Source: Siphonobacter sp. BAB-5405 | GTDB lineage: Bacteria > Bacteroidota > Bacteroidia > Cytophagales > Spirosomataceae | Assembly (NCBI RefSeq): GCF_002872335.1 | Contig: NZ_NJAG01000021.1 | Location: forward strand, 48,323 to 112,322 | Reading direction: 5' to 3' | Length of the DNA: 64,000 nucleotides | In this document: positions 6,875 to 15,682 of the stretch, piece by piece | Numbering within the stretch: position 1 is the first letter of the stretch | Layout: every line of letters begins with the position of its first letter | Translations under genes and position numbers: made by a program | Notes under the pieces: model-generated | What the model saw: the letters and a program-made list of their open reading frames with translations, nothing else | Told to the model about the DNA's origin: nothing | Database searches by the model: none

Positions 6875-9607
6875 CTACTGAATTTCCACTCGGTACGACC
6901 CCGGAGCCAGCGTAGTCGCATTGGTTTTGAGTTTCTTCCCGGCCAGCGTAGCAGTTTGGCCCGCTGTCAGGGGCAGTACCAGTTCGGCCTGCGTATTGGG
7001 GGGTACGGTGACGTTCAACTGCAGCTTCCCGTTTTTGCGTTCCCAGTTGGACACAATCGGGCCGTACAGCGACTGATACGAAAACTTCACCCAGTTGAGG
7101 TCTTTCGGTGGCTTGGGAGCAATACGGAAGGTTTTGAAGCCCGGATCAATCGGTTCCACACCGGCCAGATACCGGAAATACCACTCAATGACGGAACCGT
7201 ACGCAAAGTGATTGCGGGAGTTCATGCCTTCGGGTTTTTCCTTGTCCGAATTCCAAAGTTCCCACATCGTCGTAGCTCCATTTTCGGCCATATAGCCCCA
7301 GCTCGGGTACGTTTTCTGCGTAGCTACCTGATAGGCCAGGTCATTGTACCCGTAATCCGACAGGCGGGGCAGAATCTGCTGGGAAGCGATGAAACCGGTC
7401 GTCAGGTGATTGTCGTGAGCCTTCACATCATCGGCTACGTTCTGAGCAATGCGGGCTCGCAGATTTTCTGGTACAATGCCGAAGGTAAGCGGCATCAGGT
7501 TGGCCGCCTGGGTTTTGCCTTCGTAATTGTTGTCCTTGAAATAGAGATCGTTGTACTTCGAGGTGTACTGTTTGGCCAAGGCTGCGTACTTCGTAGCATC
7601 TTCCGTTTTGCTAAGAACCGTAGCCGCTTTCGCCAGGAGCGTATTGGAATAAACCTGATACGCCCCGCCAATGGGCTTACTGGGCGAGGCCACGACGGGA
7701 ACCCAGTCGCCGTAGCCGAACCATTTTTCACTGGGATCAGCGAAATAGTACAGTCCCGTTTTTTTCGTGGAAGCGTGCTGGTTCATGTACTCCACCCAGG
7801 CTTTCATGCTGGCGTAATTGGTTTCCAGGATTCGTTTGTCGCCGAAAAATTCGTAGGAAGTCCAGGGAACAATCAGCGTCGCATCGCCCCAGGCGGGTTT
7901 CGACGGGCCACCCACTACCATCTTCGGATTAACGTCGTACACGTACCCCGAAGGGTGCTGGGAATCCGCAATATCCCTGGAATACTTAGCCCAGAAACTG
8001 TTGATGTCCATCAGATAGCAGGAAGAAGCCACGAAAATCTGAGCGTCACCCATCCAACCCAGTCGTTCGTCGCGTTGCGGGCAATCGGTGGGAATGGACA
8101 GGGCATTGCTCTTCAGCGTCCAGCGGGCGTTTGAGTAGATTTTGTTGAGAATATCCTCGGAGGTAGAGAATTCGCCAATCGGCTCAAAATCCGTATGAAT
8201 GACTTTCGCTACGACCTGGTCGGCAGTGGGCTTCCCCGGAAAACCGATTACTTCGACGTAACGGAATCCGTGGTACAAAAACATGGGTTCCCATTCTTCT
8301 TTTCCGCCATTGCTTTTGCAGATGTACCGATCCGTAGACTTGGCCGAACGCAGGTTTTCCTGAGCTACGGTTCCATCGTCGTGGAGCAACTCCGCGAAAT
8401 GCAGAGCTACTTCCTGCCCGTACACGCCTTTCGGAATACTCAGATGCACAATCCCCGCCATGTTCTGGCCAAAGTCAAAAACGAAATGGCCGGGTTTGGG
8501 TTCCGTCACTTTTACGGCTTTGCGGGTTTCCGTAACGCGGATTGGAGGAGCCTCCTGAGCCACCACCTGTAAGGTACTCATGTCGAACGTGGCTGCTTGT
8601 TCGTTCGCGTTGGCGTCGGCATTGGGGCCAAACAGGGTCGTCTGGTTTTTGGCCGTGTTCAGTACGACGGGCGTTACCCAGCCGTCTGCCTCCGTACCTT
8701 TTGCTTCCTGCCGGGCATCGTAATGCTCGCCGTGGTACATGGAGTCGTAAATGACGGGCGACAACCGAATTTTCCAGCTGGGATTCGAAGTAATCAGCTC
8801 CCGCGTACCATCGGTGTAGGTCAATTCCAGTTGGCATAATAGCCGTAGCGGGCCCTGTGAATACCGATGAAAACCGCCGCCCCAGCCGAGGCCACCGCTC
8901 CACCAGCCGTTCCCCAGAAAAGCGTCGATCTGGTTGTTGCCTTCCTTGAGTAGCTCCGTGACGTCGTAGGTCTGGTAGTATACTTTCTTGAGATAGTCCG
9001 TCCAGCCGGGCGTTAGCAGCATATCACCTACGCGTTGGCCGTTGATTTGCAGGGCGTAATCACCCAAACCTGTAGCATAAATACGGGCTTTCACGAGTTT
9101 GCCGCGTACCGGAAATTCCTTCCGGGCCTGCGTCGAGCGGGGCGGTTCGCCCACCACGCCCGCCATACCGATCCAGTCCGCTTTCCAGTCGTCTTTGGCC
9201 AGCAGGCCCATTTCCCACCAGTCGGGTTTGGACCAGCCCGAGGCTTTTCCTTTTTCATCCCAGATTTTTACCTTCCAGAAATACCGTTGCCGACTTTCCA
9301 GATTTTTTCCCTGATAATCGACGTAGACGGATTGCGAAGTATTGATCTTACCCGAATCCCAGACATCCCCCTGATTTTTAGCCAGAGCTTCTGCGGAGGA
9401 GGCTACCAGGATTTGATAGGCCGTCTGGCGGGCTCCGGCCTGCGTAGATGCAAGCTGCCAGCTTAGGCGAGGCTTCCTGACGCCGGTTCCCAGGCGAATA
9501 TCGCCGTATTCGTAACGAAGTTTGTGAGGGGCCTGTTGGGCCTGAACCTGTGACAAGAGCCCAACTAAAACCAGGCACAGCCAGGTGTGAAGAAAACGTT
9601 TAAGCAT
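6875..9607 (-). CDS. Secreted GH78 alpha-L-rhamnosidase
   Basis: A 910-aa protein with a cleavable signal peptide (hydrophobic core, then VQAQQAPHKL). Beta domains occupy about the first 440 residues, followed by the (alpha/alpha)6 barrel. The GH78 signature TDCPQRDERLGWMGDAQIF lies near residues 506-524 and includes the proposed catalytic acid of DERLGW; the MWELWNSD segment near 775 carries the candidate base. A C-terminal beta domain follows HFAYGSVIEWYFRYLAG. It hydrolyses terminal alpha-L-rhamnosyl residues in the periplasm or outside the cell and supplies rhamnose to the catabolic genes downstream. It diverges from the GntR-type regulator, which probably controls it. Confidence 0.93.
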   Translation of the reverse strand: MLKRFLHTWLCLVLVGLLSQVQAQQAPHKLRYEYGDIRLGTGVRKPRLSWQLASTQAGARQTAYQILVASSAEALAKNQGDVWDSGKINTSQSVYVDYQGKNLESRQRYFWKVKIWDEKGKASGWSKPDWWEMGLLAKDDWKADWIGMAGVVGEPPRSTQARKEFPVRGKLVKARIYATGLGDYALQINGQRVGDMLLTPGWTDYLKKVYYQTYDVTELLKEGNNQIDAFLGNGWWSGGLGWGGGFHRYSQGPLRLLCQLELTYTDGTRELITSNPSWKIRLSPVIYDSMYHGEHYDARQEAKGTEADGWVTPVVLNTAKNQTTLFGPNADANANEQAATFDMSTLQVVAQEAPPIRVTETRKAVKVTEPKPGHFVFDFGQNMAGIVHLSIPKGVYGQEVALHFAELLHDDGTVAQENLRSAKSTDRYICKSNGGKEEWEPMFLYHGFRYVEVIGFPGKPTADQVVAKVIHTDFEPIGEFSTSEDILNKIYSNARWTLKSNALSIPTDCPQRDERLGWMGDAQIFVASSCYLMDINSFWAKYSRDIADSQHPSGYVYDVNPKMVVGGPSKPAWGDATLIVPWTSYEFFGDKRILETNYASMKAWVEYMNQHASTKKTGLYYFADPSEKWFGYGDWVPVVASPSKPIGGAYQVYSNTLLAKAATVLSKTEDATKYAALAKQYTSKYNDLYFKDNNYEGKTQAANLMPLTFGIVPENLRARIAQNVADDVKAHDNHLTTGFIASQQILPRLSDYGYNDLAYQVATQKTYPSWGYMAENGATTMWELWNSDKEKPEGMNSRNHFAYGSVIEWYFRYLAGVEPIDPGFKTFRIAPKPPKDLNWVKFSYQSLYGPIVSNWERKNGKLQLNVTVPPNTQAELVLPLTAGQTATLAGKKLKTNATTLAPGSYRVEIQ

Positions 9608-9638
9608 AAGTTTAGAGTGATTAAATACTAACCATACA

Positions 9639-9708
9639 GGCTTGAGTTTAAATGTACGTAACCTGTCTATTCGGTAAGTGTAGCCAGTGGTTTTTTTCTA
9701 CTCAAGCC
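9639..9708. promoter_or_regulatory. Possible operator: separated inverted repeat in the divergent promoter region
   Basis: GGCTTGAGT at 9639-9647 and its exact complement ACTCAAGCC at 9700-9708 lie between the divergent rhamnosidase and GntR regulator genes. The half-sites are about six helical turns apart, which would suit looping. Function is inferred from position and symmetry only. Confidence 0.35.
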
Positions 9709-9781
9709 ACACGGAAAATATTCTATGGGGTATTTAGGACGTAACTTACGATCTTTACGGTTCAGATTGCCTCCTATTCGC

Positions 9782-10819
9782 ATGAAACAAACGGTTCGTC
9801 AGGTCTTTGAAATCATCCAGATCGATGAGTATTCAACGACCCCTAAATACAAGCAGATTGTCAATTCAGTAATCGCGGCCATCGAGAAGGGGCTGATCAA
9901 GACCAAGCAGGGATTGCCGTCGATTAATGAATTGTCGATGCTGTATGACATTTCCCGGGATACGGCTGAAAAGGCGTATAATGAACTCAAGAAGCTGGGG
10001 ATTCTGGGCTCCGTGCCCGGAAAGGGCTTTTATATTGCCAGTGCCAGCTACCGGCAGAAGCGTCGGATTTTTCTACTTTTCAATAAGTTAAGTCCCCACA
10101 AAAAAATCATCTACGACGCGATGGTGGAGATGCTGGGCGAAGAAACGGCGGTTGATTTTTACATCTACAACAACAACTTCCGACTGTTTAAAGAACTGAT
10201 TCAGAACCGAGCCGGGCATTATACGCATTACGTCATCATTGCTCATTTTCTGGAAGGTGGCGAAACGGCGGCGGAACTGATTAATCAGTTTCCCAAGGAT
10301 CAGCTACTGATTCTGGATAAACTGGTTCCCGGTGTGGAAGGCCCGTATGCGGCGGTGTATCAGGATTTTGAACGGGACATTTTTACAGCTCTAACCGAAG
10401 GGGAGGAATTGTTACGAAAGTATCAGGTACTCAAGCTGGTTTTTCCGCTGTATACCTACCACGCCCGCGAAATCCTGATTGGTTTTCAGAAATTTTGTAC
10501 CGAATACGGCTTTCCCTACAAGATCATTTCGGACGTATCGAAAGAAGTGATGTCGCCGGGCGATGTATACATTAACTTAATGGAAGACGATCTGGTGACG
10601 CTGGTGAAGCAGGCGAAAACCAACGGCTATCGGGTAGGCAAGGAAGTAGGGATTATCTCCTACAACGAAAATCCGCTCAAGGAAATCATTCTCGACGGAA
10701 TCACGGTACTTTCCACGGATTTTGAAGCCATGGGTAAACAGGCCGCCGAACTGATTCTCAACAATTCGACCCAAAAGTTAGCGAATCCATTCCGGTTGAT
10801 TGTTCGGCAGTCGGTGTAG
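9782..10819 (+). CDS. GntR-family regulator with a LacI-like sensor domain, probable rhamnose regulator
   Basis: A 345-aa protein. The start at 9782 gives MKQTVRQVFEIIQIDEYSTTPKYKQ; an in-frame ATG 57 bp upstream is less likely. Residues of about 15-85 form a GntR winged helix (KYKQIVNSVIAAIEKG, LPSINELSMLYDISRDTAEKAYNELKKLG, GKGFYI). From about 95 to the end the protein resembles a periplasmic-binding/LacI-type sensor, with ILDGITVLSTDFEAMGKQAAELI near the C-terminus. This architecture is common in Bacteroidota sugar loci. Its position, divergent from the rhamnosidase, points to control of the rhamnose genes by rhamnose or an intermediate. Ligand and targets are inferred. Confidence 0.85.
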   Translation: MKQTVRQVFEIIQIDEYSTTPKYKQIVNSVIAAIEKGLIKTKQGLPSINELSMLYDISRDTAEKAYNELKKLGILGSVPGKGFYIASASYRQKRRIFLLFNKLSPHKKIIYDAMVEMLGEETAVDFYIYNNNFRLFKELIQNRAGHYTHYVIIAHFLEGGETAAELINQFPKDQLLILDKLVPGVEGPYAAVYQDFERDIFTALTEGEELLRKYQVLKLVFPLYTYHAREILIGFQKFCTEYGFPYKIISDVSKEVMSPGDVYINLMEDDLVTLVKQAKTNGYRVGKEVGIISYNENPLKEIILDGITVLSTDFEAMGKQAAELILNNSTQKLANPFRLIVRQSV

Positions 10820-10837
10820 TAAAATATGGGAGGTACG

Positions 10838-10863
10838 GTACAGGTTTGGAAACCTGCACCAGT
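10838..10863 (+). repeat. Palindromic module with CAGGTTTGGAAACCTG core, copy 1
   Basis: A 26-bp sequence centred on the 16-bp near-palindrome CAGGTTTGGAAACCTG and ending CACCAGT. It recurs with one mismatch at 50019-50044, and in both places a REP-like double hairpin follows within about 60 bp. Confidence 0.7.
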
Positions 10864-10890
10864 GTTCGTCCCTCTTTCAGCGAGTACCCT

Positions 10891-10940
10891 AACCCCGGAG
10901 GGGTTCAATCTGAATAGCCCCCGCATACCATGCGGGGAAC
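10891..10940 (+). repeat. REP-like double hairpin, copy 2
   Basis: AACCCC-GGA-GGGGTT, a 12-nt spacer, then CCCCGCAT-ACC-ATGCGGGG and GAAC. This is the shared order of the family. Confidence 0.85.
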
Positions 10941-10975
10941 AAATAAACCGACTGCATCTAACGCAAAACATAGAA

Positions 10976-11011
10976 AAAAGGGTACGCTGTTTCTGAACGG
11001 CGTACCCTTTT
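10976..11011 (-). terminator. Bidirectional intrinsic terminator
   Basis: AAAAGGGTACGC (10976-10987) pairs with GCGTACCCTTTT (11000-11011). It lies downstream of the AAA+ ATPase gene and can also end transcripts arriving from the left. Confidence 0.85.
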
Positions 11012-11034
11012 GGTAATCAACTAAAAACGACCCA

Positions 11035-12588
11035 TTACCGTCTCCGGCGACCGCCGAAATCTTCTTCGTCATCATCTTCCTCCTCGTCGTCATCGTCAAA
11101 GTTCATGCCGGCAATGAGACTGTCGGTCAGATCCTTGAATTGTAAGCCTTTGTCGAGGGGTTTCTTACTGATAAGCGAAAACTCGGCCATTCCGTGCAGG
11201 GCAAATTCCATGAAGAAGAATTTTTCGTCGCCCGTGAGTTCCGGGTGAAATTCTTCCACCAGATCATCTAGGCCATCGATGGCCAGCAGTCGGTTCTGGT
11301 AATCTTTATCGGACAGATCGCTCAGTAAGTCCAGCGAGTGTTCGCCAAACCAGGTTTGTACTTTCTGGAACGGATTCTTCTTATTTTTGATCTGTTTTTT
11401 CAGCTTTTCCGGATCGGGAAAGTACTGCAGAAACTGCGTTTTAATGGCTTTACTGACCAGATTCATCGCCACGATATAGGGCCCTTCCACTTCACCTTCG
11501 TACACCAGCTCTACCTTACCCGTAATCGCCGGAATGACTCCGTACAGATCCGCAAGACGCACGTACGTACGCTCTTCACTGTTGAGCAAAGCCCGGCGTT
11601 CCGCGGCAGAAACCAGATTTTCGTACGCCGAAATCGTCATCCGGGCGGATACCCCCGACTTGGCATCGACGTATTCACTTTGACGGGCTTCAATGGCAAT
11701 TTGCTCGATCAAGTCTTCCGTTACTTCATTGATCGAGACGATTTCCTGACCTTCTTTCACCTTCGCTTCCTGACGCGTGATGCGTTTACCGATCTCTAGC
11801 GTACGCGGGTAGTGCGTCAGAATCTGGCTGTCGATCCGGTCTTTCAGGGGCGTTACAATGCTACCCCGGTTGGTATAATCTTCGGGATTCGCGGTGAAGA
11901 CAAACTGAATATCCAGCGGTAAGCGGAGTTTGAAACCACGAATCTGAATGTCTCCTTCCTGCAAAATATTGAAGAGTGACACCTGAATCCGGGCCTGCAA
12001 ATCCGGTAATTCGTTGATCACAAAAATGCCCCGGTGCGAACGCGGAATTAAACCAAAGTGAATCACCCGTTCATCCGAGTAGGGGAGTTTCAGCGTAGCC
12101 GCCTTGATCGGGTCGGCATCGCCAATCAAATCGGCAACGGATACGTCGGGAGTAGCGAGTTTTTCCGTATACCGCTCATCCCGGTGCAGCCAGATCACGG
12201 GCGTTTCGTCGCCTTTTTCGGCAATCAGATCCACCGCGTAACGTGATAAAGGCTGTAGGGGATCATCGTTGAGTTCAGAACCTTCAACGACGGGAATGTA
12301 CTCGTCCAACAGGTAAATCATCAGACGGGCAATCCGGGTTTTGGCCTGTCCGCGAAGACCCAGCAGGTTGATATGGTGCCGGGAAAGCAGGGCTCGTTCG
12401 ACATCCGGGATTACGGTGTCTTCGTAGCCGTATACGCCGGGAAACACTTCTTCTCCCGAACGCATTTTGGTGATGAGGTTGCGACGAAGTTCGTCTTTAA
12501 TGGATTCAGGCTGATAGCCAGCCGCCTTGAGCTGACCCAGCGTAGTAATAGTGAGTTTATCGGAAACGGAAAGCGAGTGATACGACAT
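11035..12588 (-). CDS. MoxR/magnesium-chelatase ChlI-like AAA+ ATPase with an acidic tail
   Basis: A 517-aa cytoplasmic ATPase. The ATG at 12588 gives MSYHSLSVSDKL; the codon before it is a TTG. A modified Walker A (LGLRGQAKTR) lies near residue 77, GIFVINELPDL gives a Walker B-like strand, and FTANPEDYTNRGSIVTPLKDRIDSQ is the sensor and arginine-finger region typical of ChlI/MoxR proteins. The C-terminus is a run of aspartate/glutamate ending in GGRRRR. Proteins of this class remodel partners together with a VWA-domain protein, and such a VWA gene lies at 17285-18394 on the same strand. Databases sometimes name this family as sigma-54-interacting, but no such function is visible. Confidence 0.8.
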   Translation of the reverse strand: MSYHSLSVSDKLTITTLGQLKAAGYQPESIKDELRRNLITKMRSGEEVFPGVYGYEDTVIPDVERALLSRHHINLLGLRGQAKTRIARLMIYLLDEYIPVVEGSELNDDPLQPLSRYAVDLIAEKGDETPVIWLHRDERYTEKLATPDVSVADLIGDADPIKAATLKLPYSDERVIHFGLIPRSHRGIFVINELPDLQARIQVSLFNILQEGDIQIRGFKLRLPLDIQFVFTANPEDYTNRGSIVTPLKDRIDSQILTHYPRTLEIGKRITRQEAKVKEGQEIVSINEVTEDLIEQIAIEARQSEYVDAKSGVSARMTISAYENLVSAAERRALLNSEERTYVRLADLYGVIPAITGKVELVYEGEVEGPYIVAMNLVSKAIKTQFLQYFPDPEKLKKQIKNKKNPFQKVQTWFGEHSLDLLSDLSDKDYQNRLLAIDGLDDLVEEFHPELTGDEKFFFMEFALHGMAEFSLISKKPLDKGLQFKDLTDSLIAGMNFDDDDEEEDDDEEDFGGRRRR

Positions 12589-12743
12589 CAAAAAAGGGTT
12601 TAGCTACGTAAGTGGGTAACGTTTTCAGAATCAAAAAGGTTTGGGCTGGCCGTACCGATGGGCAATTAACCCAAAGATATACGATGCAAGAAGCAGGCGA
12701 AATACAAAAAAATTCGAAATCATTTGAGATATTGATTTTTTAT

Positions 12744-12777
12744 TCTACGTTTGTAGAGTAAAATCTATGAATGTAGA
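12744..12777 (+). promoter_or_regulatory. Tandem BlaI-type operators before the BlaI/M56 pair
   Basis: Two dyads, TCTACGTTTGTAGA (12744-12757, perfect 5-bp arms) and TCTATGAATGTAGA (12764-12777, one arm mismatch), are repeated exactly 20 bp apart, two helical turns. The second ends 2 bp before the BlaI start codon. BlaI/MecI repressors bind TACA/TGTA-containing dyads and repress their own operon. Confidence 0.75.
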
Positions 12778-12779
12778 AT

Positions 12780-13154
12780 ATGGCTCAGTTAACGAAAGCC
12801 GAAGAGCAACTGATGGAGTTGATCTGGCAACAGGAAAAAGTATTTATGAAGGACTTACTGGAACTGTATCCGGAGCCGAAACCCGCCGTTACTACCGTGG
12901 CTACCTTACTGAAACGAATGCAGGAAAAAGGCTTCGTGGATTACACCGTCTACGGTAATTCCCGGGAGTATTACGCCCTGGTGAAGAAGGATGATTACTT
13001 CGCTAAACACGTGAAAGGAATCATTAAAAGTTATTTTGAAAACTCAGCGTTAAAGTTTGCCTCCTTTTTTACGAAAGCCTCTGATTTATCGGTTGATGAA
13101 CTGGAAGATTTAAAGCGAATCGTTGACGAAGAAATCACTAAAAAGAAAAAGTAA
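12780..13154 (+). CDS. BlaI/MecI-family repressor
   Basis: A 124-aa winged-helix repressor: LTKAEEQLMELIWQQEKVFMKDLLELYPEPKPAVTTVATLLKRMQEKGFVDY is the family DNA-binding domain, followed by a helical dimerisation part. The basic tail ends TKKKK. By family it binds as a dimer and is inactivated when the partner M56 metalloprotease senses an envelope signal. Its stop overlaps the M56 start by one base (TAATG), so the two are translationally coupled. Tandem operator dyads lie directly upstream, suggesting autoregulation. No beta-lactamase gene is nearby, so the physiological signal is unknown. Confidence 0.92.
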   Translation: MAQLTKAEEQLMELIWQQEKVFMKDLLELYPEPKPAVTTVATLLKRMQEKGFVDYTVYGNSREYYALVKKDDYFAKHVKGIIKSYFENSALKFASFFTKASDLSVDELEDLKRIVDEEITKKKK

Positions 13155-14548
13155 TGGACTATATTCTGAAGTCTATACTCTGCTCCATCCTGTTCGTATT
13201 GATCTACAAAATATTGCTGGAACGGGAGACCATGTTTGTGTTCAATCGTTTCTATTTATTAATGAGTATAGGAGCCTCCTTATCGATTCCATTACTGACG
13301 ATAGAACTGGATAATTCGGAGGTAATTCCCGCAACAGAAGTAGTATACCGATTGACTGGCAACGAAGTAAATAGGCCGTTGATAACGGTTGAAAAGCAAG
13401 CTGTTACGTTCGAACAGCATGCATGGTTAGTATATGCCCTCGTTACGGGTATACTCGGCATTCGCTTTCTGAAAAATGTACTGGCCGTGGTATGGAAAAT
13501 CAGGAAAGCAATGGTAATCAGGGATTCGGTGAAGATTGTTTTACTGGACGAAGATGAATTGCCGTATAGTTTCATGAATTACGTTTTCGTCAGTAAACGT
13601 AGCTATCAAAAGCAGGAAATAGAAGCACAGATCTGGCAACACGAATTAGCCCATATCCGGCAGCGGCATACCTGGGATATTCTGTTCATGGAGTTAGTAC
13701 AGGTATGCTGGTGGTTCAATCCGGCGGTGTATGTCTACCAGAAAATGATCCGGATGAATCATGAGTACCTGGCGGATCACGCGGTCTTATCCATCGATCC
13801 GGAAGTGAAAAAGTACCAGCGTTTATTAGTGAGTAAAGTGAGTCAGGGCTTATTTCTTACCAGCTCGTTTAATTATGTAACCACGAAAAAAAGACTACTC
13901 ATGATGACGAAAATGACTTCCCGGTTTCAACGCTTAATCAGACAGGTTAGTCTGATTCCTATCCTGGTAACAGCCTTTGTTTTATTTAGTAAATTAGAGT
14001 ATGTGAAAGCTCAGCAGAGGCCAGCCGTAACCTCTCAAAAAAGTTCGCAAGTAACTGTAGGAAAGGGAGTTTCTGAAGCTTTACTAAGAGAATACGAAGC
14101 AATAGCTAATCAATTATTGGCTCCTAAGAACAGTGGCTATCGGTACAGAAGTATACCTGAAAAAGATCAGGAGAGACTTAAGACCATTTATTATCAAATG
14201 AATGAGGAACAGCAGAAGCAACAGAAGGTGACCGTGCACGAGGTTCCACCGATGAAACGGGAATCTCCCACTCAGAAAGATTTAGATATATGGAAGAACC
14301 CCAAAACGAGTGGCGTATGGATTGACGGTAAACGAGTGGCTAATTCAGTATTAAATAACTATAAGCCAGAAGATTTTTCATATGCTTTGGCAAGTAAGCT
14401 GACCGGTAAAGCAAGAAACCCTAACTATAGTTACCAGATTGACCTGATGACCAACCGTTATTTTGATGAGCAGGAAAAAAGACGAATTGGTAAGCCCAAT
14501 TACGTCATTGTAGCTCGTGATGGAATGTGGGGTAAAGGCCGTAAATGA
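13154..14548 (+). CDS. M56 (BlaR1-like) membrane metalloprotease sensor
   Basis: A 464-aa membrane protein. Hydrophobic segments near residues 3-20, 35-52 and 95-112 precede the zinc-protease motif QHELAHIRQRHTWD (HExxH), which faces the cytoplasm in the family. A fourth hydrophobic segment near 270-285 leads to a periplasmic tail of about 180 residues, rich in Lys, Gln and Pro, with no penicillin-binding domain. By family, a periplasmic signal activates proteolysis that removes the co-transcribed BlaI-type repressor. The gene overlaps the repressor gene by one base. The unusual tail means the signal cannot be inferred to be a beta-lactam. Confidence 0.88.
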   Translation: MDYILKSILCSILFVLIYKILLERETMFVFNRFYLLMSIGASLSIPLLTIELDNSEVIPATEVVYRLTGNEVNRPLITVEKQAVTFEQHAWLVYALVTGILGIRFLKNVLAVVWKIRKAMVIRDSVKIVLLDEDELPYSFMNYVFVSKRSYQKQEIEAQIWQHELAHIRQRHTWDILFMELVQVCWWFNPAVYVYQKMIRMNHEYLADHAVLSIDPEVKKYQRLLVSKVSQGLFLTSSFNYVTTKKRLLMMTKMTSRFQRLIRQVSLIPILVTAFVLFSKLEYVKAQQRPAVTSQKSSQVTVGKGVSEALLREYEAIANQLLAPKNSGYRYRSIPEKDQERLKTIYYQMNEEQQKQQKVTVHEVPPMKRESPTQKDLDIWKNPKTSGVWIDGKRVANSVLNNYKPEDFSYALASKLTGKARNPNYSYQIDLMTNRYFDEQEKRRIGKPNYVIVARDGMWGKGRK

Positions 14549-14560
14549 GACATTCACTGA

Positions 14561-14600
14561 CCAAGGATTACAAGGAAATTATTGTCTTTGCAATCCTTGG
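14561..14600. terminator. Bidirectional terminator between convergent genes
   Basis: CCAAGGATT (14561-14569) pairs with AATCCTTGG (14592-14600), and the stem is extended by partly paired bases. It separates the M56 gene from the convergent FAH-family gene. Confidence 0.75.
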
Positions 14601-14608
14601 TTAGATCA

Positions 14609-15445
14609 TTAACCCACTGTATTCACCAGCGTACCAATGCCATCAATGGTGATCTGTACTTCATCACCACGTTGGAGGGTGAAATCATCCGGGGGAACAA
14701 TACCCGTTCCCGTCATCAGAAAACAGCCGTAAGCAAACGAACATTCGCGGAACAGGAACGAAACCAGCTCTGTATGCTGCCGCTTCATTTGGCTGATGGA
14801 AATTTTATTATCGTACACACTTTCCCGGTTCCGGTGAATTTCCAGTCGAATGTGCGTATGCGGATCAATCGGCGTACCGGGTACGTACAGGCAGGGTCCC
14901 AAGGCTGCACTACCATCGTACGATTTAGCCTGAGGTAGATACAGGGGATTTTCTCCCTCAATATCCCGTGAACTCATATCGTTGCCGCAAGTGTACGCTA
15001 CAATTTTTCCCGAAGAAGTCATGAACAAAGTCAGTTCCGGCTCCGGAACGTTCCAGTGTGAATCTTTCCGAATGCGTACCGTACCTAGTGGGTCTACGAC
15101 TCGCTCGGGAGTAGCCTTGAAGAAGATTTCGGGCCGTTCGGCGTCGTATACGCGGTCGTAAAAACTACCGCCACCGGCATCTTGGGATTCTTCCATTCGG
15201 GCATCGCGACTCCGCAGGTACGTAACCCCGGCGGCCCAGACTTCCTGCCGACCGATGGGAGCCAGCAAATCCGTATGCAGCCAGTGGTGCAACTCCGGGG
15301 AGGAGCTTACCGATGTGGTAATCGTTTGCAATACTTCGTGCAGGTTATCCTGGTTAATGAGCTGATCCCAGTCAGTTGCTTCGATGGGATAATATTGTTC
15401 GTTGGCTTCCAGAACGATGCCCAGGCGGGTTTTGTATAATCTCAT
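14609..15445 (-). CDS. Fumarylacetoacetate hydrolase-family protein
   Basis: A 278-aa enzyme. The ATG at 15445 ([15 protein letters not shown]) is preferred over an in-frame codon 75 bp upstream. The C-terminal FAH domain contains the acidic metal-site segment [12 protein letters not shown], then [34 protein letters not shown], and ends with the usual [19 protein letters not shown]. Family members cleave or decarboxylate 2,4-dioxo or 2-hydroxy-dienoate acids, including products of sugar-acid pathways. No substrate can be assigned. It stands alone between the convergent M56 gene and the Bax-inhibitor-1 gene. A role in sugar-acid breakdown is possible but not shown by its neighbours. Confidence 0.85.
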   Translation of the reverse strand: MRLYKTRLGIVLEANEQYYPIEATDWDQLINQDNLHEVLQTITTSVSSSPELHHWLHTDLLAPIGRQEVWAAGVTYLRSRDARMEESQDAGGGSFYDRVYDAERPEIFFKATPERVVDPLGTVRIRKDSHWNVPEPELTLFMTSSGKIVAYTCGNDMSSRDIEGENPLYLPQAKSYDGSAALGPCLYVPGTPIDPHTHIRLEIHRNRESVYDNKISISQMKRQHTELVSFLFRECSFAYGCFLMTGTGIVPPDDFTLQRGDEVQITIDGIGTLVNTVG

Positions 15446-15638
15446 GGGTTTAGAAGAGATAGAAGAAATGATGGATGTGTTTCGAGAAAGAGGTTGGTTT
15501 GCGTACGTCACCCTGTACAAAGCGGGTATTTACTCAGGCGTCACAAGGACAAACGTACGTTGAATTTCTGATCAGAGGCGGTTCGTAGCTTTTCTAACGT
15601 AGAAAAAAGGGACGGTAATCGTTCCGCCCGAAAACAAA

Positions 15639-15671
15639 AACGCCCCGCATGACCAGGGGCAGCGGGGCGTT
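15639..15671 (-). terminator. Intrinsic terminator after the Bax-inhibitor-1 gene
   Basis: AACGCCCCGC (15639-15648) and GCGGGGCGTT (15662-15671) form a perfect 10-bp stem, 12 bp after the stop; on the minus strand it is followed by TTTTGTTTTCGGG. Confidence 0.9.
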
Positions 15672-15682
15672 AGTTGCGTAAC

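Noticed and set aside
6827..8134. A 435-codon open frame on the plus strand opposite the rhamnosidase gene
   Set aside because: The minus strand carries a complete GH78 protein with catalytic motifs; the plus-strand frame has no recognisable domain and arises from codon bias of the real gene.
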